A stretch of DNA of 64,000 nt from Woeseiaceae bacterium (GTDB lineage Bacteria > Pseudomonadota > Gammaproteobacteria > Steroidobacterales > Woeseiaceae). The DNA lies in the NCBI GenBank assembly GCA_028279985.1, contig JANQMR010000020.1, positions 1-64,000 of the forward strand, written 5' to 3'. A program made the position numbers and the translations under genes. A model generated the notes under the pieces. It ran no database searches. It saw only the letters and a list, made by a program, of their open reading frames with translations, and was not told where the DNA came from. Of the stretch, positions 50,766 through 59,954 are shown piece by piece (positions within the stretch are counted from its first letter, which is position 1; every line of letters begins with the position of its first letter).

Positions 50766-52784
50766 CTAATCGGCCGCGGGCAGTCTTTCGGCAGCGATTT
50801 CGGCAATGTCCCGGACTTTGACGGCTTGCTCCCGATCGGAAACGCGCACCGCGTCTTCCATCATCGTCATGCAAAAAGAGCAGCCGACGGCAACCGTGTC
50901 CGCGCCGGTGTCGGTCGCGTGTTCCAGGCGTTTGAGGTTGATACGCTCGTCCTCTTCCACGTCGTACCACATGTTGCCGCCGCCGGCACCGCAACAGAAA
51001 CTCTGGCGCCGGTTCTGCTGCATCTCACGGAGCTCACCGCCATTGGCGAGCGTCGCGCCAAGTACCTTGCGCGGCGCATCGTAGATGCCGTTGTGACGAC
51101 CCAGGTAACACGGATCGTGGTAGGTCATCACGGCTTCGTTCTTCTCGAGCTCGAGCTTGCCGCCCTGCACGAGCTCATCGATGAATTGTGAATGATGTTC
51201 GACGCGATAACGGCCGTTGAAATCCGGGTACTCGTTGCCGATCGTATGCAGGCAATGCGGGCAGGGGGTCACGATCCGGTTGAACTCGTAACGGTTCAAC
51301 ACGTCGACGTTCTTGGTTGCCAAGGTCTCGAACAGGTATTCGTCGCCGATGCGGCGCGCCGAATCGCCGGTACAGGTCTCTTCGTTACCCAGCACGGCAT
51401 AGTCGGTGCCGGATGCCTCCAGCAGGCGTAACATCGCGCGCGCGACGGCCTGGTTACGCGGATCGTAGGCGCCGGCGCAGCCCACCCAGTAGAGCACGTC
51501 GGCCTGTTTTTTGTCTTTCATCAGCGGCAGGTCGATGCCGGCGCTTTTTGCCCACTGGATACGATCCCGCACCGGCAAGCCCCAGGGGTTGCCCTTGCTG
51601 GTCATCGCCTCCAGCGGCTCGCCCGCCTGCTCGGGCGGCCTGCCTTCCGACATCACCAGGTGCCGGCGCATGTCGGTGAAGGTCGGCACGTGATCGATCA
51701 GCACCGGACAGACGTCGCTGCAGGCGGCGCAGCTCGTGCAGGACCAGAGCTCTTGCTCCTGGATACGGTCGCCGATCAGGGTTTTGGCCTCGCCGCGGCC
51801 CTGTTGCTGGTAAAGCTCGTGACGGATATCGGTAACGAGCTTCATCGGCGACAGCGGCCTGCCCGAAGCGTGCGCCGGGCAAACGCTGGTGCAGCGGGCA
51901 CATTCGGTGCAGGCCACCGAGTCCAGCAACTGCTTCCAGGTGAAATCCCGGCTGCGGCTGGCGCCGAAGGCGAGCTCATCCAGGTCGGCCTCCGGGTCTT
52001 CCATCAGTTCGGTGACGTGCATCGGACGTACCCGGCCGCGCCGCTCGCGGTCGGTGGCCGCCGTATTGGCAACGACCGCGACGGCATGAAACATCTTGGT
52101 CATCGGCAGGACGGCGATGAATGCCAGCGACGTGACCGCATGTCCCCACCAGATCGCGGGCTCCATGGCCGCCCAGCTTTCGGCGCCGGCAAGACCCGAC
52201 AGCGGATAACCTATGAACGAGAACGCGGCTGTCTCGGGCTGCTGGATCGCGAGTCTCGCGGCTTCGGAAAGAAAACCGCCGATCACCAGGACGACCAGGA
52301 AGATCAGTATCCCGGTATCGCCCAGCAAATGACCGCGGCCCTTGAACGTGTGCTGCGGCAAGACCTCGGGTTTGTCGACGTGACGGCGCCACAAGGCCAT
52401 CAGCAGGCCGACGAACAACATCAGGCCGCCGAAATCGTTCAGCGCCGCGAACCACGGCACGTCCTTGCCCGGCAAGAAGCCCGTGAAGATGTCCCGCGCG
52501 ACAAAAAAGCCCACCGTCGTCGCGAACACCAGCTCGATGAAGCCCCAGGCCAGGCAGAAGTGCATCACGCTCGCGTAACCGAACTGCGGATTTTGCACCC
52601 GAGCCTGGCCGACGCCGAACACCAGCGCGTTGCCGAGTTGTTTCAGGGGCTCGAGCTTTCGATGTTTTTCGGCCTTGCCGCGGCGAACGGCTAAAAGCCC
52701 GCGGAGGTTGTACAGGAAGTACAACATCGCCAGCGACGCCAGCACGTAGAACAGGGTCGAAACGTGGCTGCTAACGTCTTCCAT
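50766..52784 (-). CDS. Membrane Fe-S oxidoreductase, EtfAB:quinone type
   Basis: 672 aa. The N-terminal half has about six helices of the NarI-like heme b type. Two [4Fe-4S] ferredoxin motifs follow (CTECARCTSVCP, CTSCAACSDVCP). The C-terminal part has two CCG-type cysteine regions as in heterodisulfide reductase HdrD (ending SFCCGAGGGN and GCSFCM). This architecture, beside etfAB, matches membrane enzymes that pass electrons from ETF to (mena)quinone. The start at 52784 is chosen for GGAGG 9 bases upstream. Lies downstream of etfBA on the same strand. Confidence 0.85.
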   Translation of the reverse strand: MEDVSSHVSTLFYVLASLAMLYFLYNLRGLLAVRRGKAEKHRKLEPLKQLGNALVFGVGQARVQNPQFGYASVMHFCLAWGFIELVFATTVGFFVARDIFTGFLPGKDVPWFAALNDFGGLMLFVGLLMALWRRHVDKPEVLPQHTFKGRGHLLGDTGILIFLVVLVIGGFLSEAARLAIQQPETAAFSFIGYPLSGLAGAESWAAMEPAIWWGHAVTSLAFIAVLPMTKMFHAVAVVANTAATDRERRGRVRPMHVTELMEDPEADLDELAFGASRSRDFTWKQLLDSVACTECARCTSVCPAHASGRPLSPMKLVTDIRHELYQQQGRGEAKTLIGDRIQEQELWSCTSCAACSDVCPVLIDHVPTFTDMRRHLVMSEGRPPEQAGEPLEAMTSKGNPWGLPVRDRIQWAKSAGIDLPLMKDKKQADVLYWVGCAGAYDPRNQAVARAMLRLLEASGTDYAVLGNEETCTGDSARRIGDEYLFETLATKNVDVLNRYEFNRIVTPCPHCLHTIGNEYPDFNGRYRVEHHSQFIDELVQGGKLELEKNEAVMTYHDPCYLGRHNGIYDAPRKVLGATLANGGELREMQQNRRQSFCCGAGGGNMWYDVEEDERINLKRLEHATDTGADTVAVGCSFCMTMMEDAVRVSDREQAVKVRDIAEIAAERLPAAD

Positions 52785-52839
52785 TTCACGGATCCTCCAC
52801 CCAGCTACCGCGTCCATCGCCGGTGCCGGCAACGAGCGA

Positions 52840-52906
52840 CCCAGCTACTGCGCCCGTCGGCGACATCAGCAATATGAGGACCACGCTCGCAGGCGCAGTA
52901 GCTGGG
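52840..52906. repeat. 15-bp inverted repeat after etfA
   Basis: CCCAGCTACTGCGCC (52840-52854) pairs perfectly with GGCGCAGTAGCTGGG (52892-52906), 37 bases apart; the right arm abuts the etfA stop. A partial third copy of the arm begins near 52799. A hairpin here could attenuate read-through from etfBA into the oxidoreductase gene. Confidence 0.7.
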
Positions 52907-53887
52907 CTAGCCCCCTTCGATTTCCTCGATCAGCACCGGCACGACTTCGAGCACGTCGCCGACAATGCCGTAATCCGCCGCCTTGAAAATCGGCGCCTTG
53001 GCATCGGTATTGATCGCCGCGATCGTCTTGGCCCCCTTGACGCCGACCATGTGCTGGATCGAACCGGAAATACCCAGCGCCAGGTACAGCTTCGGCGACA
53101 CACTCTGGCCGGAGCTACCGATCTGATGGTCGTTGGACATCCAACCGGCATCGCAGACCGGCCGCGAGGCGCCGACCTCGCCGTTCAAGGCCTTGGCGAG
53201 GCGCTGTGCGAGATCGATGTTCTCCTCCGACTGGATACCGCGGCCGACCGAGACGATGACGTCCACGCTCGAGAGATCGACCCCGTCTGCCATCTCGTGT
53301 ACCGGCGCCTTGGCCTGCGTGCGGAGCTGCCCGGCATCGAGTCCGGCGTCCACGGTCTGCGTGGCAATACCGGCGGTATCGGTCGCCAGCTCATCGGCGC
53401 GGAATGCGCCGGCCTGGAAACTGACGAAATGCGGATGATCGCCGCTGGCGAGGATGTCGGCGTTGAGCTTGCCCTGGAAGAGCTGGCGGACGAACACCGT
53501 TTGTCCGTTTTCGTGACGGAATTCGATGCTGTCGCTGATCAGCACGCGCCCAAAGCTAGCCGCGAGTCGCGGCGCGAAATCGCGCACCAGATACGTGTGC
53601 GGCATCACGACGAATTGAGGCGACAGCGCGGAGACCAGCGCGCTTGCCGCCGGTACGTACGCCTCGGCACGATACGGTTCCAACGCCGGGTCGGCGACGA
53701 GATGCAACGCTTTCGCCTCGACGTTCTTCAGTTCACCGGCCGCGGCGTCGAGGTCGCCACCGATCAGGCCGACGTCGACGTCCGCGCCGAGCGCGGCAGC
53801 CAGCTTCTGGGCGCCGACGACGGCTTCGATCGAATGCGGATTGAGGGCGCCGCCGCGTTGTTCGGCAATTACGAGCACGTTGGTCAT
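52907..53887 (-). CDS. etfA: Electron transfer flavoprotein alpha subunit
   Basis: 326 aa. N-terminal domain MTNVLVIAEQRGG and the FAD domain with SVGRGIQSEENI, GASRPVCDAGW and SGSIQHMVGVKGAKTIAAINTD-type motifs. It carries electrons from acyl-CoA dehydrogenases to a quinone-linked acceptor. Its ATG overlaps the etfB stop (ATGA). I set the start at 53887 because the frame upstream is the shadow of etfB. Confidence 0.93.
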   Translation of the reverse strand: MTNVLVIAEQRGGALNPHSIEAVVGAQKLAAALGADVDVGLIGGDLDAAAGELKNVEAKALHLVADPALEPYRAEAYVPAASALVSALSPQFVVMPHTYLVRDFAPRLAASFGRVLISDSIEFRHENGQTVFVRQLFQGKLNADILASGDHPHFVSFQAGAFRADELATDTAGIATQTVDAGLDAGQLRTQAKAPVHEMADGVDLSSVDVIVSVGRGIQSEENIDLAQRLAKALNGEVGASRPVCDAGWMSNDHQIGSSGQSVSPKLYLALGISGSIQHMVGVKGAKTIAAINTDAKAPIFKAADYGIVGDVLEVVPVLIEEIEGG

Positions 53888-54660
53888 TGCAGCACCCTCG
53901 CCTGGTATTTGAGTTTCTCGAGCAGCGCCGCCGCCTGTTCCGCGGGGCCGCCTTCGAGCATTTCGGCCGCAGCGGCGCCCTCCGGTGCGTAGATCCGGAG
54001 AATCCGCATGCCTGCCGCGATGTCGGCCGGCATGAGGTCCTGGCCCGGTATCTCCCGGATCTCCTTTTTCCTTGCCGCCATGATGCCTTTGAACGAGGTG
54101 TAGCGCGGCTTGTTGATACCGGACTGTATGGTCAACACCGCCGGCAGCGGCAGCTCGACGCTTTGTGTCCAACCTTCCTCGAGTTCACGTTTGATCGTGA
54201 GCTTGTCCGTCCCGGCGTCGATGTCCACGACCACGGTTGCATGCGGCAGGCCCAACGACTCGGCCAACAGCACACCGGTTTGTCCGTACCCGTGGTCGTC
54301 GGACTGCAGTCCGCTCACCACCAGGTCGAAGGACTCCGCACCCACCGCGCCGGCGAGGGCGCCGGCAACCTGCAAGGGGTCGAGACCGTGGCCGTGCTCG
54401 TCCGCGATGTGTATCGCCCGATCCGCACCTTTGGCCAGGGCCGTGCGCAAGGCATCCTGAACGCGCTTGGGTCCTAGCGAAATCGCAACGACCTCGCCGC
54501 CCTGCGCCTCCTTGATCTGCAGCGCCGCTTCCAGTGCGTAGTCGTCGGGTTCGCTGGTTTCGAACTCGATGCCGTCTTCGTCGATCCAGGACTCGTCGGC
54601 GTTGATCGCGATCTCGGAATCCCGGGCGGGAACCTGTTTGATGAGCACACCGATCTTCAT
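53884..54660 (-). CDS. etfB: Electron transfer flavoprotein beta subunit
   Basis: 258 aa. MKIGVLIKQVPARDSEI start, VSGLQSDDHGYGQTG (the AMP/recognition region) and KPRYTSFKGIMAARKKEI match EtfB of normal length. First gene of etfB-etfA-oxidoreductase. Substrate dehydrogenase is not fixed by sequence; the ACAD at 33949 is a nearby candidate. Confidence 0.93.
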   Translation of the reverse strand: MKIGVLIKQVPARDSEIAINADESWIDEDGIEFETSEPDDYALEAALQIKEAQGGEVVAISLGPKRVQDALRTALAKGADRAIHIADEHGHGLDPLQVAGALAGAVGAESFDLVVSGLQSDDHGYGQTGVLLAESLGLPHATVVVDIDAGTDKLTIKRELEEGWTQSVELPLPAVLTIQSGINKPRYTSFKGIMAARKKEIREIPGQDLMPADIAAGMRILRIYAPEGAAAAEMLEGGPAEQAAALLEKLKYQARVLQ

Positions 54661-54904
54661 TCTTGTTGTTCTCCAACGGATTCAATGGCTTGATCGTCCC
54701 CTGCCCTGGTACGAAACAGGGTGCATGCGCATTCTAGGCACATCCGTCAAGGCCCGAATACCGTGGAAGACCGCAGTCTGCTGCGGTCGAGCCCGGATGA
54801 ATCGAGGCGCCGGATTCGTTTTTGGAGTTCCGGAAACGTATGCCGAAGCCGTTTCCGATTGTCCGTCACTCGAAAAACAAGTCCGGCAGGTTTTTTGCGC
54901 TTCT

Positions 54905-55921
54905 TCAGCTCTCGCGCAAAATCAGCTCGGTGCGTATCTGGGTCGATTTCGGCGTGTCGCCGTCGATGATGCGCATGAGCTTCGCCACCAGCAGGTGGCC
55001 GGCCTGATGGGTGTCCTGGCGTATGGTCGTGATCGGCGGACTGAAAAACTGTGCCGACGGAATGTCATTGTAGCCGACCACCGACACATCGCCCGGAACG
55101 TCGATCCCCGCTTCCCGGAAGGCCGAGATGAACGCCATCGCCGCCGTGTCGTTGTACGCGAACAGGGCGTCCGGCCGGTTCTCAACGACGTCGAGATATC
55201 GGTTGGCGGCGTCGTAGGCAGCCTCGTAGGAGAAACTGTGTAAGGTGATGTCGTCCACGACGACCTCGTCTTCGGACGCGTCGGCCGCACGCTGCAGTCC
55301 CTCGCGGCGCAGGCGCAATTCCCGGAACGAGATGTCGCCGACGAACAGGAAGCGCCGGCGCCCCTTGCCCAGGAAGTAGCGGCCGGCAAGCTGACCGCCG
55401 AGCAGGTTGTCGCTACCGACGACACAGTAGTTGGCATCGTCGGCGGCGGCGCCCCAAACGACCACCGGCGCGGCAGTGGCCGCGAATTCCTTGAGCATCT
55501 CCTCGCGATGACCCTGGCCCAAGACGATGAATCCGTCCGCGCCCCGTTCGTTGAGGATTTGTCGAAAGGATACGACGTCGTTGTGGTTCGGCGCGCAAAG
55601 CAGCAGGTCCTGGTTGCGATCGCCCAGCGCTTCGGAAACGCCGGCCAGGAGGTCGAACATGAACGGATCGGAAATGTGGTTTTCGCGATGCGAGCGAAAA
55701 TCCAGTGACACCGCAATCGTATTGGTACGCTTGTGCCTGAGCTTCTGCGCATTACGGTTCACCGCATAACCGTGCTCGGCGGCAACCGACAGCACGTGGT
55801 CGCGGGTCTCGGCATTGACCAGCGGACTGTTGCTGAGCGCCCTGGAAACCGTCGGTTTGGAGACATTCGCAAGCCGGGCGATATCCGCCATCGTCTTGGC
55901 GCGTTTGTCGGCGTCAGCCAA
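54905..55921 (-). CDS. LacI-family repressor, probably for trehalose
   Basis: 338 aa. Helix-turn-helix (TMADIARLANVSKPTVSRALSNSPLVN) plus hinge, then a periplasmic-binding-like effector domain to ILRES. I chose TTG at 55921 because AGGAGG lies 6 bases before it; an upstream in-frame ATG at 55981 sits inside repeat DNA. Divergent from a TonB receptor, MFS and trehalase, with two LacI-style palindromes between, so those are its likely targets. Confidence 0.87.
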   Translation of the reverse strand: MADADKRAKTMADIARLANVSKPTVSRALSNSPLVNAETRDHVLSVAAEHGYAVNRNAQKLRHKRTNTIAVSLDFRSHRENHISDPFMFDLLAGVSEALGDRNQDLLLCAPNHNDVVSFRQILNERGADGFIVLGQGHREEMLKEFAATAAPVVVWGAAADDANYCVVGSDNLLGGQLAGRYFLGKGRRRFLFVGDISFRELRLRREGLQRAADASEDEVVVDDITLHSFSYEAAYDAANRYLDVVENRPDALFAYNDTAAMAFISAFREAGIDVPGDVSVVGYNDIPSAQFFSPPITTIRQDTHQAGHLLVAKLMRIIDGDTPKSTQIRTELILRES

Positions 55922-55936
55922 GGGGCACCTCCTAAT

Positions 55937-55964
55937 GGAACCTCTGCAAGGGAACCTCCGCATC
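55937..55964. repeat. 14-bp duplication upstream of the LacI gene
   Basis: GGAACCTCTGCAAG (55937-55950) and GGAACCTCCGCATC (55951-55964). The core AACCTCTGCAAG matches the repeat at 3467-3508, over 52 kb away. Confidence 0.8.
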
Positions 55965-55970
55965 AGTCCG

Positions 55971-56155
55971 GTGAGGCTCATTGTCTGTCAGAGCGCCGCG
56001 GTCGAGGCGCGTCAAGGCCGCAATAGCAGCACTATTGCGACCTTTGCGCAACGCCGAGACCGGCGCTTTGACGCAGAATGAGGCTGCCATGACTCGTGTA
56101 GAAAGTAGTGTCCTGTCCGGTGAATTCGTTGACCAAATCACCGGACAGGGCGCTA
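55971..56155. mobile_element. Two palindromic repeat elements (MITE-like remnants)
   Basis: A long imperfect palindrome has arms 55977-56003 and 56058-56082 around an inner hairpin GCAATAG-CAGCA-CTATTGC (56020-56038). A second hairpin, CCTGTCCGGTGA (56112-56123) and TCACCGGACAGG (56138-56149), is preceded by GTGT. Inner-loop and end sequences resemble the element at 4829-4952. Confidence 0.55.
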
Positions 56156-56180
56156 GTGCAAGCCTGAAATATAACCCCGG

Positions 56181-56218
56181 TTGAAATTGATTTCAAAAAG
56201 ATTGAAATGCATTTCAAT
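56181..56218. promoter_or_regulatory. Twin LacI-type operators before the TonB receptor
   Basis: TTGAAATTGATTTCAA (56181-56196, perfect 7-bp arms) and ATTGAAATGCATTTCAAT (56201-56218, perfect 18-bp palindrome). Centres are about 21 bp apart, so both face the same side of the helix, 47 bp before the receptor ATG. Confidence 0.75.
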
Positions 56219-56264
56219 CGAGGGTACGGTTTGCTTGGGGATCTGGACAACGAGGGGGAATCCA

Positions 56265-58601
56265 ATGACCAGAGCATCATTCCAATGGCGCCGGATTGCA
56301 CTGGCGTCCGCATTCATTGCATCAACGTCGCTTGCGACGCCGGCCGCGGCGCAGGACCAGGCGGCCGAGCTAGAAGCCGAATACGGCACGATCGAGGAGA
56401 TCATCGTCACCGGCGTCGCCGGCGGCGCCGAACTCAGGAAATTCGATGCCAGTTTTGCGATCACGACGACCAGCGACGAGGAGATCGCCAAGTTCTCACC
56501 CAAGAGCACGGCCGATCTGTTCAAGGTCGTGCCCGGCGTCTGGGCGGAGAGCTCGGGCGGGGTATCGGGCGCCAATGTCTTCGTGCGCGGATTTCCCGCC
56601 TCGGGCGACGCGCCGTTTTTGACCGTTCAGGTCAACAGCGTGCCCATCTTCCCGCCACCGACCCTGTCGTTCTTGGAGAATTCGACCTTGTTCCGGCTGG
56701 ACGAGACGATCGTTCGCATGGAAGCCTTGCGCGGCGGCCCGAATCCGGTGTTCTCGAACGGCCAGCCGGGGCTCACGACGAACTTCATACTTCGCGAAGG
56801 CGGCCCCGAGACCGAGGGTCTCGTCAAGTTCTCGACCTCCGACTACGACCTGCGCCGTTTCGATGCTTACGTCAGCGGCGAGCTTGCCGAAGAATTCTAT
56901 TACATGATCGGCGGTTACCTGTCGAGTTCGCCGGGAATCCGCGACTCGCAGTTCAACTCGGACGAAGGCAGTCAGTTCACGATCAACCTGACCAAGGACC
57001 TCGAACGGGGAACCGTCAACTTCTTCCATCGACAGACCGACGATCGGGGCACCTGGTATCTTCCGGTCGCGTTGAACGTCCCGGGGATCGACGCGGAGTA
57101 CAATCAGATCGGAACCTTGAACCGGCAGCGCCGAATCCTGTTCGCCAACAACTTCGGCGACGCCGGTTTCGAAGATCCGGGCGAAAAGACGGTAGACCTC
57201 GGCGAGGGCCGCGGCTGGGACGGCAGCGTCACCGGCGCGTCGATCGTCTTCGACATCAACGATCGGTGGAAACTGACGAACCGGTCCGGCTTCACCAGCG
57301 GTGACGCCGACACGCTGGGGCTGGTACCCGACGGCGGCGCAATCAACGTGGGCGCCCTGCTCGCCGATCCGGCCGTCGATACGATGGCGGTCGTGACGGG
57401 TCCCATCACCGGTTCGGTCAGCGGCCGGCCGATCGGCAATTCGGAGTACATACAGCGTTTCGGGGCCTGGGAAGTCCGCAAGGACATCGAGGCCTTTACC
57501 AACGACCTCAGTTTCGAATACACCTGGGACGGCGGCACCGCAACTTTCGGTTACTACGCCGCCAATTCGTCCACGGACGAATTCTGGTCGCTGGGCAATT
57601 ACAAGTACGAAGTCGTGCAGGCGGGCGGCGAGGTCGTCACCGGCATCGAGTGTAACGACGACCCGGCGATCGACAGTTGTAACTGGAATTACGACATCGA
57701 CGCAGTCGGCGACGCGACGACCAATGCGCTGTACGCCGCCGGTACCTTCGACGTCGGCGACCGTCTGACCATCGACGTCGGTGTCCGGTTCGAGAATCAC
57801 CAGGTCGAATATTCGGTGGACGAAGGGCTGGACGGCCAGGTGAGCCTCGCGATCTCCACGGACGAGGACGAGGTGTCCTGGACCGCCGCCGGCAACTACG
57901 CATTCACCGACAGCTTCGCCGGCTTCCTGCGCGTGAACCAGGGCAGCCGGATGCCGTACTTCGACGACTATCGCGACAATCGCGATGCGTTCAACAGCGG
58001 TAACAACCTGGTTCAGGACGTGGAGCAAATCGAGCTCGGCGCCAAGTGGGTGACCGACGACTGGAGCGTATACGCCACCGGATTCTTCATCGAGGTCGAT
58101 CCGTCGATCTTCGTCGCCCTGGCCGGCGGTGGGCCCGGCGAGATATCGACAAACGAAGCCATCGGCGTAGAGATCGATGCCAACTGGGCCACCGATACCG
58201 GCTTCAACCTGAACCTGAACACGACGATTCAGGAGTCGGAGATCAAAAGGGGCGCCAACGCGGGTAGGGAGCAACAGCGCCAGCCCGGCTGGCAGCTTCG
58301 GCTGACGCCGAGCTACGATTTCGGGATCGGCGACGATGTCGACGCCAGCATTTACGGAACGATTACGGCGGCTGACGACCGCTTCAGTGACAATGCGAAC
58401 ACCGTGGTACTGGACGCTTACGAGAAACTGGATCTGGGTTTCATCGCTCGCGTCAACGACCGGTTTACCGTACAAATCGCGGCGGATAACATCACGGACG
58501 AGGAAGGACTGACCGAGGGCGACCCCCGTAACCCGGGCGCGCCCAACGGGCGTTTCATCATGCCGCGTTCGATCAAAGCCAGCGTCGGTTACGAGTTCTA
58601 G
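56265..58601 (+). CDS. TonB-dependent receptor, probably for trehalose or a trehalose-containing sugar
   Basis: 778 aa. Signal peptide (ends TPAAAQ), EEIIVTGV TonB-box-like segment, plug (SSGGVSGANVFVRGFP) and a 22-strand-type barrel ending ASVGYEF with terminal Phe. ATG at 56265 follows a GAGGGGG site; an earlier in-frame ATG overlaps the operator. The downstream MFS and trehalase genes define a trehalose locus, so outer-membrane uptake of trehalose or its oligomers is inferred from context only. Confidence 0.87.
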   Translation: MTRASFQWRRIALASAFIASTSLATPAAAQDQAAELEAEYGTIEEIIVTGVAGGAELRKFDASFAITTTSDEEIAKFSPKSTADLFKVVPGVWAESSGGVSGANVFVRGFPASGDAPFLTVQVNSVPIFPPPTLSFLENSTLFRLDETIVRMEALRGGPNPVFSNGQPGLTTNFILREGGPETEGLVKFSTSDYDLRRFDAYVSGELAEEFYYMIGGYLSSSPGIRDSQFNSDEGSQFTINLTKDLERGTVNFFHRQTDDRGTWYLPVALNVPGIDAEYNQIGTLNRQRRILFANNFGDAGFEDPGEKTVDLGEGRGWDGSVTGASIVFDINDRWKLTNRSGFTSGDADTLGLVPDGGAINVGALLADPAVDTMAVVTGPITGSVSGRPIGNSEYIQRFGAWEVRKDIEAFTNDLSFEYTWDGGTATFGYYAANSSTDEFWSLGNYKYEVVQAGGEVVTGIECNDDPAIDSCNWNYDIDAVGDATTNALYAAGTFDVGDRLTIDVGVRFENHQVEYSVDEGLDGQVSLAISTDEDEVSWTAAGNYAFTDSFAGFLRVNQGSRMPYFDDYRDNRDAFNSGNNLVQDVEQIELGAKWVTDDWSVYATGFFIEVDPSIFVALAGGGPGEISTNEAIGVEIDANWATDTGFNLNLNTTIQESEIKRGANAGREQQRQPGWQLRLTPSYDFGIGDDVDASIYGTITAADDRFSDNANTVVLDAYEKLDLGFIARVNDRFTVQIAADNITDEEGLTEGDPRNPGAPNGRFIMPRSIKASVGYEF

Positions 58602-58626
58602 AAAAACGACCGGGTCCGCCGGGATG

Positions 58627-58668
58627 GGTTTCCTAAAGCCGGTTTCCTAGGGATGACTTCCTAGGGCC
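58627..58668. repeat. 14-bp triplication after the TonB receptor
   Basis: GGTTTCCTAAAGCC, GGTTTCCTAGGGAT, GACTTCCTAGGGCC at 58627-58640, 58641-58654, 58655-58668. Confidence 0.85.
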
Positions 58669-58710
58669 TGTCCCAGCCCCGAACAAAAACCGGCCGCGCC
58701 TGGAGCAAGC

Positions 58711-59952
58711 ATGCAACGATGGCTTGTCAAGTTTTCGCTGTTTCTCAATTACTTCGTTTTCGCGATCCTGCTGAACAGCGTCGGCACAGTCATACTCCAG
58801 GTCCAGAATACCTACGGCGTCTCCGAGTCGGACGCCGCCATTCTCGAGGCCTTCAAGGACCTCCCGATCGCGATCACGTCGTTTCTGGTCGCATCCTTCA
58901 TCGCCAGGATCGGCTACCGGCGAGCCATGCTGTTCGCGCTCGGCTTCATCGCGGTCGTATGCCTGTCGATGCCGCAGTTGCCGGCCTTCTGGATGGCCAA
59001 GGCCATGTTTGCGGCAATCGGGGTCGGCTTTGCGCTGCTCAAGGTGTCGGTGTTCGCGACCCTCGGGCTGGTGACGGATTCGCGCAGGGAACACGTCAGC
59101 CTGATGAACTTCCTCGAGTCGTTTTTCATGGTCGGTGTGTTGTCCGGGTATTTCATCTTCAGCGCTTTTGTCGACGATGCCGACCCGTCCTCTTTCGGCT
59201 GGCTGAACGTCTATTACCTGCTGGCGGCGATGTCGGTCGCGGCCTTCCTGCTCTTGCTCGTCGCACGCATCGACGAAAGCGCGCTCGAAACCGACGAGCC
59301 GGGGTCGTTGTCGTCGGAATTCGCCGGCATGCTGAAGCTCTGCCTGCAACCGCTGGTGCTGGTCTTCGTCGTCAGCGCGTTTCTTTATGTGCTGATCGAG
59401 CAGAGCATCATGTCCTGGCTGCCGACCTTCAACAGCCGTGTCCTCAATCTCGCGCCGTCGCTGAGCATACAGATGGCCAGCATACTGGCCGCCTCGACCG
59501 CGCTGGGCCGGTTCTCGGCCGGCCTGCTGTTGCGACACTTCGACTGGCTGCGGGTGCTCGTCGTGGGCCTCGTTTCGGCCGCCGCGCTGGTGTTGATCGC
59601 CTTGCCGCTTGCCGGCAACAGCGGCGGCCCGATGGTCACTAGCTGGCTGCAGGCGCCGGTGGCCGCCTACGTCTTCCCGCTGACCGGATTCCTGATCGCG
59701 CCGGTGTATCCCGCGATCAACTCGGTCATCCTCTCCGCGTTGCCGGCTCGGCAGCATGCGCCGATGGCCGGTCTGATCGTCGTTTTCTCGGCACTCGGCG
59801 GGACTTCGGGATCGATCATCACCGGGACGCTGTTCGAAGTACTCGGTGGGCGCACGGCATTCTACTTTTCGCTGGTACCGATCGGCCTGATCGTCATTAC
59901 GCTGATTCTGTTCAAGCGCCTGGGCGACCGGCACCTGGAATCCGGAAGTTAG
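58711..59952 (+). CDS. MFS transporter of the trehalose locus
   Basis: 413 aa with about 12 membrane helices in two halves; MFS-like loop ARIGYRRAML between helices 2 and 3. It lies two bases before the trehalase gene, so inner-membrane import of trehalose is the natural inference. No substrate-specific motif was recognised. Confidence 0.82.
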   Translation: MQRWLVKFSLFLNYFVFAILLNSVGTVILQVQNTYGVSESDAAILEAFKDLPIAITSFLVASFIARIGYRRAMLFALGFIAVVCLSMPQLPAFWMAKAMFAAIGVGFALLKVSVFATLGLVTDSRREHVSLMNFLESFFMVGVLSGYFIFSAFVDDADPSSFGWLNVYYLLAAMSVAAFLLLLVARIDESALETDEPGSLSSEFAGMLKLCLQPLVLVFVVSAFLYVLIEQSIMSWLPTFNSRVLNLAPSLSIQMASILAASTALGRFSAGLLLRHFDWLRVLVVGLVSAAALVLIALPLAGNSGGPMVTSWLQAPVAAYVFPLTGFLIAPVYPAINSVILSALPARQHAPMAGLIVVFSALGGTSGSIITGTLFEVLGGRTAFYFSLVPIGLIVITLILFKRLGDRHLESGS

Positions 59953-59954
59953 CG

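Noticed and set aside
56496..58475. Long frame opposite the TonB receptor
   Set aside because: No family features; the receptor on the other strand has a signal peptide, plug and terminal Phe.
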